Shown: piece after piece, positions 25,510 through 33,604 of the stretch
Position numbering within the stretch: position 1 is the first letter of the stretch
Layout: every line of letters starts with the position of its first letter
From: Rhizobium sullae
GTDB taxonomy: Bacteria > Pseudomonadota > Alphaproteobacteria > Rhizobiales > Rhizobiaceae
NCBI RefSeq assembly: GCF_900169785.1
Contig: NZ_FWER01000026.1
Span: forward strand, 1 to 64,000
Direction of reading: 5' to 3'
Length of the DNA stretch: 64,000 bases
Position numbers and translations under genes: made by a program
The notes under the pieces: model-generated
Database searches by the model: none
The model's input: the letters and a program-made list of their open reading frames with translations, nothing else
Told to the model about the DNA's origin: nothing

Positions 25510-26234
25510 TTGAGATCACTGGCGTTACCAAATATTACGGTCAGTTCGCTGTCCTTAAGAACTGCTCGGTAAACGTCGAGCGCGGTGAGGTCGTGGTCGT
25601 CTGCGGTCCCTCGGGGTCGGGCAAATCGACGTTGATCAAATGCGTCAACGGGCTCGAGCAGTTTCAGGAAGGTTCGATCCGAGTGCATGGTATCGAAGTC
25701 GGCGACCCGAAGACCGACCTGCCGAACCTTCGCACACGAGTAGGGATGGTCTTCCAGAACTTCGAATTGTTTCCGCATCTGACGATCATCGGCAATATCA
25801 TGCTGGCGCAGAAGATTGTCATTGGCCGAAGCGAAACGGCAGCCCACGCGAAGGCCATGGCGCTTCTCGATCGCGTCGGGCTGACGGACCACGCGCAAAA
25901 ATATCCAAGCCAACTCTCCGGCGGGCAGCAACAGCGCGTGGCCATCGCTCGGGCGCTCGCGATGGATCCGCTCGCCATGCTCTTCGACGAGCCGACGTCC
26001 GCACTTGACCCAGAGATGATTTCCGAAGTGCTCGACGTCATGACCGGACTGGCAAAGGACGGCATGACCATGATGGTCGTCACCCATGAGATGGGATTTG
26101 CCCGCCGGGTGGCGACTCGCGTGATTTTCATCGATCAGGGCGAGATCGTCGAGGATCGACCGAGCGAGGAGTTTTTCGCGGGAAAACACAATCCGCGAAC
26201 CGAAGCTTTCCTTGGCAAAATCCTGCAACACTGA
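25506..26234 (+). CDS. Amino-acid ABC transporter ATP-binding protein (GlnQ/HisP family)
   Basis: 242 residues with Walker A (GPSGSGKST), Q-loop (MVFQNFELFPH), signature (LSGGQQQR), Walker B (AMLFDEPTS) and the switch histidine (VVTHEMGFA). It would energise import together with the binding protein and permease at the start of the operon. The ATG overlaps the stop of the fusion dehydrogenase by four bases, so transport and catabolism are translationally coupled. Confidence 0.93.
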   Translation: MIEITGVTKYYGQFAVLKNCSVNVERGEVVVVCGPSGSGKSTLIKCVNGLEQFQEGSIRVHGIEVGDPKTDLPNLRTRVGMVFQNFELFPHLTIIGNIMLAQKIVIGRSETAAHAKAMALLDRVGLTDHAQKYPSQLSGGQQQRVAIARALAMDPLAMLFDEPTSALDPEMISEVLDVMTGLAKDGMTMMVVTHEMGFARRVATRVIFIDQGEIVEDRPSEEFFAGKHNPRTEAFLGKILQH

Positions 26235-26245
26235 GGGTCAAGTTT

Positions 26246-27679
26246 GTGAGCGATTACGATCTCATCATTCAGAACGGTACGGTGGCGACTGCCGCGGATG
26301 TTTTCCAGGCCGATATCGGCATTAGAGACGGCAAGATTGTCCAGATCGGGCAGAGCCTGTCGGGTGCTGCGCGCGCAATCGACGCCTCGGGCAAATATGT
26401 CCTTCCGGGCGGCATCGACAGCCATGTCCATATCTCCCAGTCTTCGGGCGAAGAGATCGAGATGGCGGACGACTTCGAGAGCGGAACGCTGTCGGCGGTG
26501 TTCGGCGGCAATACGACCATCATGCCGTTCTGCCTTCAGGAAAAGGGCAAGTCGCTACGAGAGGTGCTAACGGCCTATCATGCGCTCGCAGAGGGCCAGT
26601 GTTATACCGACGTCAGTTTTCATCTGATCATATCCGACCCCAGTGACGCTGTGCTGGGCCAGGAGTTGCCGGCCCTTGTGGCCGATGGCTACCCGTCGCT
26701 GAAGGTCTTCATGACCTATGAGAACCTGCGCCTCGATGACGCGCAGATCCTAAAGACGCTCGACGTCGCGCGACGGACCGGCGCCACCGTCATGGTCCAT
26801 TGTGAAAACGAGGACGCAATCAGGTTCCTGATCGAAAAACACGAGCTGGCGGGCGACGTTGCCCCACGCGCTCATGCCTCCACCCGTCCGGTCGCTGTCG
26901 AACGTGAAGCCACGCACCGCGCCCTGGCGCTTGCCGAAATCGTAGACGTTCCTGTTGTCATTGTGCACGTCTCGAACGGCGAGGCGATGGAAGAGATCGC
27001 TCGCGCAAGGATGAGAGGCATCAAGGTCGTCGGGGAAACCTGCCCGCAATATCTGACGCTCACCGCCAAGGACCTCGAGGGCATGGATTGGGAGGGCGCA
27101 AAACTTGTCTGCTCTCCGCCGCCGCGGGATGAAAATGCCCAGAAGGAATGCTGGCGTGGGATCGAGACCGGGGCATTCGAGCTCTTTTCATCCGATCATT
27201 GCCCGTTCCGCTACGACGACCAGCACGGGAAGCTTAATCCCAAAGGTCGCACGAATTTCAGGCACATTCCCAATGGCATTCCAGGCGTCGAAACCCGCCT
27301 TCCCATCCTGTTTTCGCAAGGGTTTATGGCCGGACGCATCGATCTGCCGCGCTTCGTCGCCCTGACATCAACGAACCATGCAAAGACCTACGGCCTCTAT
27401 CCACAAAAGGGAACAATTGCAGTGGGGGCAGATGCGGACATCGCGATATGGGATCCAGCCATCGAACGGACGATCCGTCATGCGGACCTGCATGATGGTG
27501 CAGACTATTCGCCCTACGAGGGGATCAATATCACCGGGTGGCCGATAACGACAATTGTCGCCGGAAAGCCCGTCGTCGAAAACGGTGTCCTGGTGGGCAC
27601 CAAGGGCGACGGGCAATATCGGAAGGCTGCGGCGAGACAGATCAACAAGCATTCAAATCTAACAAGAGTGACATCATGA
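26246..27679 (+). CDS. Dihydropyrimidinase/hydantoinase-like amidohydrolase
   Basis: 477 residues, GTG start 11 bases after the ATPase stop. Amidohydrolase metal ligands are visible: H60 and H62 in DSHVHIS, the carboxylated lysine K153 in SLKVFMTYEN followed by Y158, histidines in MVHCEN and VIVHVSN, and the aspartate in SSDHCPF. Length and order match D-hydantoinase/dihydropyrimidinase, which open cyclic ureides or amides. In this operon it probably opens a cyclic amide related to the imported amino acid. The true substrate is unknown. Confidence 0.88.
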   Translation: MSDYDLIIQNGTVATAADVFQADIGIRDGKIVQIGQSLSGAARAIDASGKYVLPGGIDSHVHISQSSGEEIEMADDFESGTLSAVFGGNTTIMPFCLQEKGKSLREVLTAYHALAEGQCYTDVSFHLIISDPSDAVLGQELPALVADGYPSLKVFMTYENLRLDDAQILKTLDVARRTGATVMVHCENEDAIRFLIEKHELAGDVAPRAHASTRPVAVEREATHRALALAEIVDVPVVIVHVSNGEAMEEIARARMRGIKVVGETCPQYLTLTAKDLEGMDWEGAKLVCSPPPRDENAQKECWRGIETGAFELFSSDHCPFRYDDQHGKLNPKGRTNFRHIPNGIPGVETRLPILFSQGFMAGRIDLPRFVALTSTNHAKTYGLYPQKGTIAVGADADIAIWDPAIERTIRHADLHDGADYSPYEGINITGWPITTIVAGKPVVENGVLVGTKGDGQYRKAAARQINKHSNLTRVTS

Positions 27680-28089
27680 AACTGAAAATTACAGCAGGGC
27701 CATTCATCTTCGACGCTGTCCTGGAAACTGCCAAAGCGCCCAAAACCTGTGAGGCATTCATCAAGCAGATGCCGTTCGATGGTAAAATCGTGCACGTTCG
27801 CTGGTCTGGCGAGGGCGTTTGGATCCCGCTTGGCGACCATGATTTCGGCGTCGGTTATGAGAACCATACGAGCCATCCGGCCCCTGGTCATATCATCCTT
27901 TACCCGGGGGGCATTAGCGAAACGGAAATCCTGCTTGCCTACGGAGGCGTCGATTTTTCATCGAAAATGGGCCAACTGGCTGGCAATCATTTCATCACAA
28001 TCACATCCAATCTCGACCAACTCGCCGAAATAGGGCGCCTCACGCTGTGGGAAGGCGCGCAATCCATTCGATTTGAGGCCGTATCCTGA
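27676..28089 (+). CDS. DUF3830-family cyclophilin-like small protein
   Basis: 137 residues starting in an ATGA overlap with the hydantoinase gene. The sequence (LETAKAPKTCEAFIKQMPFDGKIVHVRWSGEGVW, then the HPAPGHIILYPGGISETEILLAYG core) fits the DUF3830 family, which has a cyclophilin-like beta-barrel and often sits with amidohydrolases and transporters. Catalytic role is not established. Coupling to the hydantoinase suggests it acts on the same substrate or product. Confidence 0.75.
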   Translation: MKLKITAGPFIFDAVLETAKAPKTCEAFIKQMPFDGKIVHVRWSGEGVWIPLGDHDFGVGYENHTSHPAPGHIILYPGGISETEILLAYGGVDFSSKMGQLAGNHFITITSNLDQLAEIGRLTLWEGAQSIRFEAVS

Positions 28090-28208
28090 ACGCAATAGCT
28101 CGGCGAGACAGGGTTGACGTCGACGTGCCAGCGCCGCCTAACGCAGCGGTTGGCACGTTTCCTGCATTCTATTCTTCGAGATTTCCAAATGTTGGACGAG
28201 GAACCGAA

Positions 28209-28367
28209 ATGTCTTTTGATTTTGACTTTGAACTTGCGAAAAAAGCGGCGCAAGAACTGCCTCCGTCACAGAAACAGCCAAAAACGCGTAAGATGCCTCT
28301 TCTACAGAGACTTGGCTTCGCGACCAATTCTTCCTCATCCGTCTCGCAGCATTCTGAGCACGCATAG
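28209..28367 (+). CDS. Small hypothetical protein with a GFATNSSSS motif
   Basis: A 52-residue frame starting MSFDFDFELAKKAAQE, with GAGGAA a few bases upstream. The C-terminal half has a basic PKTRKMPLLQRL segment followed by GFATNSSSSVSQHSEHA. The G-F-x-T-N-S-S-S-S string resembles a motif I recall near the N-terminus of many uncharacterised bacterial proteins. No function is assigned. A tRNA-like sequence follows within 15 bases. Existence as a gene is uncertain. Confidence 0.35.
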   Translation: MSFDFDFELAKKAAQELPPSQKQPKTRKMPLLQRLGFATNSSSSVSQHSEHA

Positions 28368-28377
28368 AGGTGGTGAT

Positions 28378-28453
28378 GCTCAATGACGCTGTGATACTCC
28401 TGTCGAGCTGGTAACACTCTACCGTGCCGAGGGTTCGAATCCGTTCAAGAGCA
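28378..28453 (+). pseudogene. Degenerate tRNA-like sequence
   Basis: The stretch has tRNA length with a clear T-loop (GGGTTCGAATCC) and a D-arm-like GAGCTGGTAACACTC, and its ends GCTC and GAGC can pair. The T stem has a mismatch, the acceptor stem has only four pairs, and no proper anticodon stem can be drawn. It is better read as a decayed tRNA or tRNA-derived attachment site than as a working tRNA. Confidence 0.25.
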
Positions 28454-28530
28454 GGGATTTTGCCAGCACCGAAGTACTGCGGGCCGCAATTCGAACTCCG
28501 ACGCGGGGCTTGTTGCAGATAGTGTTCCCA

Positions 28531-29589
28531 TCAAAGTGGGCCGTGATCCAATCGAGATAAGACGTGACGGGAAAATAAGTCAGCCTCGGCCGCGTGCGGA
28601 TAGCCCGAGAGGATAAAAGCTTCAATACCTTCCGCCCGGTAGGCCCGCAGCTTTGCAAGAACCTGGTCCGGATCGCCGACGATCGCAGCACCGCAGCCGG
28701 AACGGGCGCGGCCAATACCTGTCCATAGGTTATCTTCGATGTAGCCCTCGTTGCCTGCCTCTTCGCGTAGTTCCGCCTGGCGCCGCACGCCCACAGACTG
28801 GCTGTCCAGCGATTTGGCACGGATCGCTGCGCCGGCCGCATCGTCAAGCTTCGACAGCAGACGGTCAGCAGCTATCCGCGCCGCTGCTTCTGTTTCACGA
28901 ACGATGACGTGTACGCGGTAACCGAATCGGAGCGTCCGGCTGCGACTTGCCGCACGGCTGCGAAGATCAGCAATCGTTTCGCGCACAACCTCCATGCGGT
29001 CCGGCCACATCAGATAGATATCAGCACCTTTCGCCGCCGCGTCGCGAGCATCCTCTGAGAGGCCGCCGAAATAGAACTGCGGGCAATGTCCGGAGACCGG
29101 GGTGATGCGCGGCGGATCGACTTTCAGCTTCCAGAACGTACCGTCGTGGTCGAGCGGCTTACCGTTAAGCAGGGTGCGCAGGATCGACATGGCCTCGATC
29201 GTGCGGGCATAACGTGGGCCGCTTGCAAGAGTTTCGCCGGGCATTTCGCTGGAAATGATGTTGACCGACAGGCGCCCATTGGCGATGCGGTCGATGGTAG
29301 CGATCTGGCGGGCCAGTTGTGCCGGCCAGCTTTCGCCGGCCCGAACAGCCATCAGCAGCTTGATGCGGCGTGTGAGCACGGCCATCGCGGAGGCAAACGC
29401 GGTGGTATCGATGCCCAGCGCATACCCCGAGGGAAGCAGGATATTGTCGAAGCCGCCGCTTTCAGCCTGCAGCACGATATCGCGACAGTGTTCGAAGCTC
29501 GATTGCAACTGCGGATCCGGGACGCCGAGAAACTCGTAGTCGTCGTCACATAGAGCGGAAAACCAGCTGACTTCGCAGGCTTTGGTCAT
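28531..29589 (-). CDS. SsuD-like flavin-dependent sulfonate monooxygenase (LLM class)
   Basis: 352 residues from MTKACEVSWF. It follows the alkanesulfonate monooxygenase SsuD pattern: ESGGFDNILLPSG, ARQIATIDRIANGRLSVNII, PQFYFGGLSEDARDAAAKGAD and ILSGYPHAAEA near the end. These enzymes use reduced FMN and oxygen to split a C-S bond, releasing sulfite and an aldehyde. In the sulfo-SMO route of Agrobacterium a member acts on sulfoquinovose itself. Standing next to a complete sulfoquinovose cluster, it is a candidate sulfoquinovose or related sulfonate monooxygenase, but no flavin reductase gene is nearby. Confidence 0.8.
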   Translation of the reverse strand: MTKACEVSWFSALCDDDYEFLGVPDPQLQSSFEHCRDIVLQAESGGFDNILLPSGYALGIDTTAFASAMAVLTRRIKLLMAVRAGESWPAQLARQIATIDRIANGRLSVNIISSEMPGETLASGPRYARTIEAMSILRTLLNGKPLDHDGTFWKLKVDPPRITPVSGHCPQFYFGGLSEDARDAAAKGADIYLMWPDRMEVVRETIADLRSRAASRSRTLRFGYRVHVIVRETEAAARIAADRLLSKLDDAAGAAIRAKSLDSQSVGVRRQAELREEAGNEGYIEDNLWTGIGRARSGCGAAIVGDPDQVLAKLRAYRAEGIEAFILSGYPHAAEADLFSRHVLSRLDHGPL

Positions 29590-29765
29590 AAATGATGTCT
29601 CCCGTCCTATGGCGCCATGTGCAGCGCGGATTCTCTTGTTTTTGCGGCCCGGCCCTGCGCATAATTGTCTGTCGTAGCAGCCGTTCAGGGAATAGGGGAA
29701 GAAATGGTACTTTTGATCTTCCTCCATTTGTAGATCAAATTTTCGATCGTTGCGGTGTTTTACCG

Positions 29766-30815
29766 CTAGCTGCTTTGCCGATGAAGCAGGGTGAAACGGG
29801 TGTCGATCACCGTCGGCGTCCTCTCTCCACCATGAGCGATGCGCTCAAGGATCAAACGCGCCGCCTCGGTGCCGATCAGATCTCCCGGCGGACGAATGGT
29901 GGTCAGGGACGGGTTGGAAGCGGCACTGAAGCTCAGATCTCCGAAGCCGACGACCGAGAGCTGCCCCGGAATGTCGATGCCAAGCCGCTGGCATTCGAAG
30001 ATCACGCCGAGCGCCATATGGTCGTTGGAGCAGGCGATACCGTCCACATCGGGGAACGTGCGCATCGTTTCGCCAAGCAGCATTGCGCCCACTTCGGCGC
30101 TCGACGGCGCTGGATGCTTGATGACTTCGGCAGTGATGCCTGGGGTCTTGCGGGCTTCCTCGACAAATCCTTCGGCCCGATGCGCCGCTCTCTTGTCTTC
30201 CTGCAGGCGGGCGCCGAGAAAGACGAGCTTGCGACGGTTGCGCTGGACGAGATGGGTAGCTGCTGACCGGCCGACCTGTTCGTGGTGGAAGCCGACGGCC
30301 ATATCGATCGGCTCCGAACCGAGCTCCCAGATTTCGACCACCGGCACGCAGCTTTCGCGCAAGAGCTTTCTGGTTGCATTGCTGTGGCTAAGCCCCGTCA
30401 GCACAATCGCCGCCGGCGCCCAGGACAACGCCATGCGAACGAGGTTTTCCTCCTCGCGCTCGCTGTATTCAGTGTGGCCGAGCAGGACCTGCAGCCGCTC
30501 CTTGCCCAGCTCCGTCTGCATGGTTGCAACTGTTTCGGCGAAAAAGGCATTTCGCACCGATGGCACGATGATGCTGACGGCGCGGGAAGAGGCGGCTGCG
30601 AGCCCTCCCGCCATCAGGTTCGGGACATAATTGAGAGCTTCGATGGATTTTGCGATCGCCTCGCTGGCCGACGCTGATACGGCGTCCGGCTTGCGCAGAT
30701 AGAGCGAGACGGTAGAGGGTGAAACCTCCGCCCGTGCCGCGACATCCATCATTGTGACACGCTGCATCTTGCGGCGTTTGCGTGTCGGCTTAACGGAGCG
30801 TCGAGTATCCACCAT
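29766..30815 (-). CDS. LacI-family regulator of the sulfoquinovose cluster
   Basis: 349 residues from MVDTRRSVKP (AGGA upstream; an in-frame ATG 66 bases earlier overlaps the operator region). The helix-turn-helix is VTMMDVAARAEVSPSTVSLYLRKPD, followed by the LacI hinge (ALNYVPNLMAGGLA) and a sugar-binding-like effector domain (IACSNDHMALGVIFECQRLGI). It is divergent from the ABC importer genes, with three similar palindromic sites between or flanking the two starts. A sulfosugar or downstream intermediate is the likely inducer. Confidence 0.88.
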   Translation of the reverse strand: MVDTRRSVKPTRKRRKMQRVTMMDVAARAEVSPSTVSLYLRKPDAVSASASEAIAKSIEALNYVPNLMAGGLAAASSRAVSIIVPSVRNAFFAETVATMQTELGKERLQVLLGHTEYSEREEENLVRMALSWAPAAIVLTGLSHSNATRKLLRESCVPVVEIWELGSEPIDMAVGFHHEQVGRSAATHLVQRNRRKLVFLGARLQEDKRAAHRAEGFVEEARKTPGITAEVIKHPAPSSAEVGAMLLGETMRTFPDVDGIACSNDHMALGVIFECQRLGIDIPGQLSVVGFGDLSFSAASNPSLTTIRPPGDLIGTEAARLILERIAHGGERTPTVIDTRFTLLHRQSS

Positions 30816-30828
30816 TCTTCCTGTCGAT

Positions 30829-30844
30829 ATAATAGCGCTATTAT
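30829..30844. promoter_or_regulatory. LacI-type operator 1 (perfect palindrome)
   Basis: ATAATAGCGCTATTAT is a perfect 16-base palindrome with the central CG step typical of LacI-family operators. It lies just upstream of the regulator's start codon, so it suggests autoregulation as well as control of the divergent operon. Confidence 0.7.
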
Positions 30845-30891
30845 TCCAGTGCATGATAGCCCATGGTTTTCCCAGGAACAATTCCCATTGG

Positions 30892-30913
30892 CAGATAATA
30901 GCTTAATTATCTG
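30892..30913. promoter_or_regulatory. LacI-type operator 2 (imperfect palindrome)
   Basis: CAGATAAT and ATTATCTG form matching arms around the centre AGCTTA. The left half (ATAATAGC) is identical to that of operator 1; the centre is asymmetric, so affinity may be lower. It lies between the divergent genes. Confidence 0.5.
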
Positions 30914-31007
30914 ACATGGCTCGGTAAATCACCACATTAACGGCGCCCGCATCGGCTTATCAGTATCTCGCGAGCCGGTTTTGAGCAGTCCCGCTTGCAA
31001 AAGAAAA

Positions 31008-31023
31008 ATCGTAGCGCTATTAT
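31008..31023. promoter_or_regulatory. LacI-type operator 3
   Basis: ATCGTAGCGCTATTAT matches operator 1 at 14 of 16 positions, with the TAGCGCTA core intact. It lies 56 bases before the start of the ABC ATPase gene, a position suited to blocking transcription of the sulfoquinovose operon. Confidence 0.65.
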
Positions 31024-31078
31024 TGAGTCAAGAAATAGCGATGGGCACGGGATGAGGTGCCATCTGCGGGAGGTTGAA

Positions 31079-32155
31079 ATGGCGGGAGTGAGCCTGCGGG
31101 CGCTGGACAAGAGTTATGGCGCCCTTCGGATCGTTAAGGGTATCGACCTGGAGATTGCCGACGGCGAGTTCGTCGTCTTTGTTGGCCCCTCCGGCTGCGG
31201 CAAATCCACCACTTTGCGCATGGTGGCCGGCTTGGAATCGATCACCGCCGGCGAAGTCAGGATCGGCGACCGTGTCGTCAACCGGTTGGCGCCACGTGAG
31301 CGCGATATCGCCATGGTGTTTCAGGATTATGCGCTCTATCCGCACAAGACGGTGCGCGAGAATATGGGCTTCAGCCTGAAGGTGCGCGGCATCAATGCCG
31401 GTGAAGCTGCTGTGCGGGTCGACGAGGCTGCCAACATGCTTGGCATTGCCCACCTGCTCGACCGCCGGCCTGGTCAACTCTCCGGCGGTCAGCGCCAGCG
31501 AGTCGCCATGGGCCGCGCGATCGTCCGCCGTCCGCAGGTGTTTCTCTTCGATGAGCCGTTGTCCAATCTGGATGCGAAATTGCGCGGCCAAGTCCGGACC
31601 GAAATCAAGAAGCTGCACCAGGCGATCGGCACGACGATCATCTACGTCACCCATGACCAAGTCGAGGCCATGACGCTCGCCGACCGGATTGTCATCCTGC
31701 GTGGTGGCGAGATCGAGCAGGTGGGAACACCGGACGAGGTCTATAACCGCCCGGCAAGCGTTTTTGTCGGCGGTTTTGTCGGATCACCCGCGATGAATTT
31801 TGCGAGAGCCAAGGCGGATCGCGACAATCTGGTCTTCGCAAATGGCGACCGGTTGCCCCTGTCGGCGATCCGTGCCGCCGGTCATGCCGGGACCGTCGAC
31901 GGCCGCGAGTTCATCCTCGGGATCCGCCCGGAACACTTCAGCGCCAATGCATCCGACGTTGCCCTGACTTGTCACGTTCAGGTCGTCGAGCCGCTCGGCT
32001 CCGATACGCTCGTTCATTTCGCCGTCGGCAACGAGACCCTGACGGCTCGGATGCCGCCGGAAACGCGCATGAAGGCGGGCGAAACGCTACAGATCGGCGT
32101 CGATCCGACAAAAATTCATCTCTTTGACGCCGCAACAGAACGCGCCGTCCATTGA
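31079..32155 (+). CDS. Sugar ABC transporter ATP-binding protein (MalK/UgpC family)
   Basis: 358 residues from MAGVSLRALDKSYG, with GGGAGG upstream. The ATPase core shows Walker A (GPSGCGKST), MVFQDYALYPHKT, signature LSGGQRQR and Walker B (VFLFDEPLSNLD). The C-terminal MOBE/TOBE-like regulatory domain contains the GIRPEHF motif of the MalK group. It is the first gene of the operon and would power uptake of sulfoquinovose or its glycoside sulfoquinovosyl glycerol. Confidence 0.9.
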   Translation: MAGVSLRALDKSYGALRIVKGIDLEIADGEFVVFVGPSGCGKSTTLRMVAGLESITAGEVRIGDRVVNRLAPRERDIAMVFQDYALYPHKTVRENMGFSLKVRGINAGEAAVRVDEAANMLGIAHLLDRRPGQLSGGQRQRVAMGRAIVRRPQVFLFDEPLSNLDAKLRGQVRTEIKKLHQAIGTTIIYVTHDQVEAMTLADRIVILRGGEIEQVGTPDEVYNRPASVFVGGFVGSPAMNFARAKADRDNLVFANGDRLPLSAIRAAGHAGTVDGREFILGIRPEHFSANASDVALTCHVQVVEPLGSDTLVHFAVGNETLTARMPPETRMKAGETLQIGVDPTKIHLFDAATERAVH

Positions 32156-32214
32156 CGAGCCCGCGCGGGGAGGATGCCAACACCGCGCCACCACAAACCA
32201 ACCGGGAGGAAATC

Positions 32215-33468
32215 ATGACTTTTTCGAAATTAACCGCTTTTCCGAAATTCGCCGGTGCATTGCTCTGTGGCACGATGCTGGCCTTCGCGATGCCGGCTTC
32301 GGCCGAGACGGCGCTGAACATCTACATCTCCAGCCAGCACCAGCCGGACGTCTGGCGCAAGGCGCTCGACAAGTACGAAGCCGCCAATCCGGATGTGAAG
32401 GTCAAGATCGAGACCGGCGGCAATACGTCCGAAGCTCAGGCGCAGTATCTCAACACCGTGATGTCGGCCAAGGATACCTCGCTCGACGTCTTGATCCTCG
32501 ACGTCATTCGCCCGGCGCAGTTTGCCGCTGCCGGCTGGACCAGTGATTTCGCGGATAAGGACATGTCGTCCTACCTGCCGGCCTATGCGGGCGCCAACAC
32601 CGTCGATGGCAAGGTGATCGCCCTGCCGGCCTTCGCGGATTCGCAGTTCCTCTACTATCGCAAGGATCTTCTGGAGAAATATGGCATCGCGCCGCCCAAG
32701 ACATGGGACGAACTGAAGGTTGCGGCCAAGAAAATTGCCGAAGGCGAAGGAAATGCCAATCTCCAGGGCCTGTCGTTCCAGGGCAAGGCGATCGAGGGCG
32801 CCGTCTGCACCTTCCTTTTGCCGTATTGGAGCCAGGGCAAGGTGCTGACCGACAACGGTCGCCTGACCTTCGATCGCGACGCGGCGATCAAGTCGCTCAG
32901 CCTCTGGAAGAGCTTTGCCGACGAGGGCGTCTCCAAGAAGAATATAGCCGAAGTCGGCACCGACGACACGCGCAAGGAGTTCCAGGCTGGCAACGTGATC
33001 TTTGCCGTCAACTGGTCCTATGCCTGGGCGCAGGCTCAGGGCAAGGAATCGGCCGTTGCTGGCAAGGTCGGCGTCGCTCGTCTACCGGCCATGACCGGCG
33101 GCGAGCAGGCGACCTGCCTCGGCGGCTGGGAGTGGGGTGTGTCGGCCTATTCCGAACATCAGGACGAGGCGAAGAAGCTGGTTGAATACCTGTCCTCGCA
33201 AGACGTTTCGAAGTTCATGGCCATCAACGGCTCGCTCCTACCGACCTATGCCGGCCTCTACCAGGACGCTGAAGTGACGAAGAGCGCGCCATGGTTTGCA
33301 GATGCGCTGCAGGTGGTCGAGACCGCCAAGCCGCGTCCAGTGACGCCGCGCTACAACGAAGTGAGCGAAGTCATCCGCACGACCGTCAACGCCGTTCTTG
33401 CCGGTGTAACGACGCCGGAAGATGGCGCCGACCAGATCGAGGCACGCCTGAAGCGTATCCTGCGGTGA
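32215..33468 (+). CDS. Periplasmic binding protein of the sulfoquinovose-type ABC importer
   Basis: 417 residues with a signal peptide (cleavage near PASAET, about 28) and GGGAGGA before the ATG. It is a family 1 sugar-binding protein (EAANPDVKVKIETGGN, then LPAFADSQFLYYRKDLLEKYGI and GWEWGVSAYSEHQDEA). In rhizobia and Agrobacterium homologous proteins in the same cluster position (such as SmoF) bind sulfoquinovosyl glycerol. The specificity here is deduced from context. A GC-rich hairpin follows its stop. Confidence 0.85.
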   Translation: MTFSKLTAFPKFAGALLCGTMLAFAMPASAETALNIYISSQHQPDVWRKALDKYEAANPDVKVKIETGGNTSEAQAQYLNTVMSAKDTSLDVLILDVIRPAQFAAAGWTSDFADKDMSSYLPAYAGANTVDGKVIALPAFADSQFLYYRKDLLEKYGIAPPKTWDELKVAAKKIAEGEGNANLQGLSFQGKAIEGAVCTFLLPYWSQGKVLTDNGRLTFDRDAAIKSLSLWKSFADEGVSKKNIAEVGTDDTRKEFQAGNVIFAVNWSYAWAQAQGKESAVAGKVGVARLPAMTGGEQATCLGGWEWGVSAYSEHQDEAKKLVEYLSSQDVSKFMAINGSLLPTYAGLYQDAEVTKSAPWFADALQVVETAKPRPVTPRYNEVSEVIRTTVNAVLAGVTTPEDGADQIEARLKRILR

Positions 33469-33492
33469 GGCGCCCTTAACGCCTTGCTTAAT

Positions 33493-33517
33493 CCCCTCCC
33501 TGTCGTCCGGGGAGGGG
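33493..33517 (+). terminator. Intercistronic stem-loop after the binding-protein gene
   Basis: CCCCTCCC and GGGAGGGG form a perfect eight-base stem with a nine-base loop, without a long T run. It lies between the binding-protein and first permease genes, suggesting differential mRNA stability. Confidence 0.5.
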
Positions 33518-33604
33518 AGACTTTCTCAAGGGGTGGACGAGCGACCTTTCGCTTGCGAGGCAAAGGCCTGCCATCCAACCCTCTCAATGTTTCGGAACGA
33601 AGCC

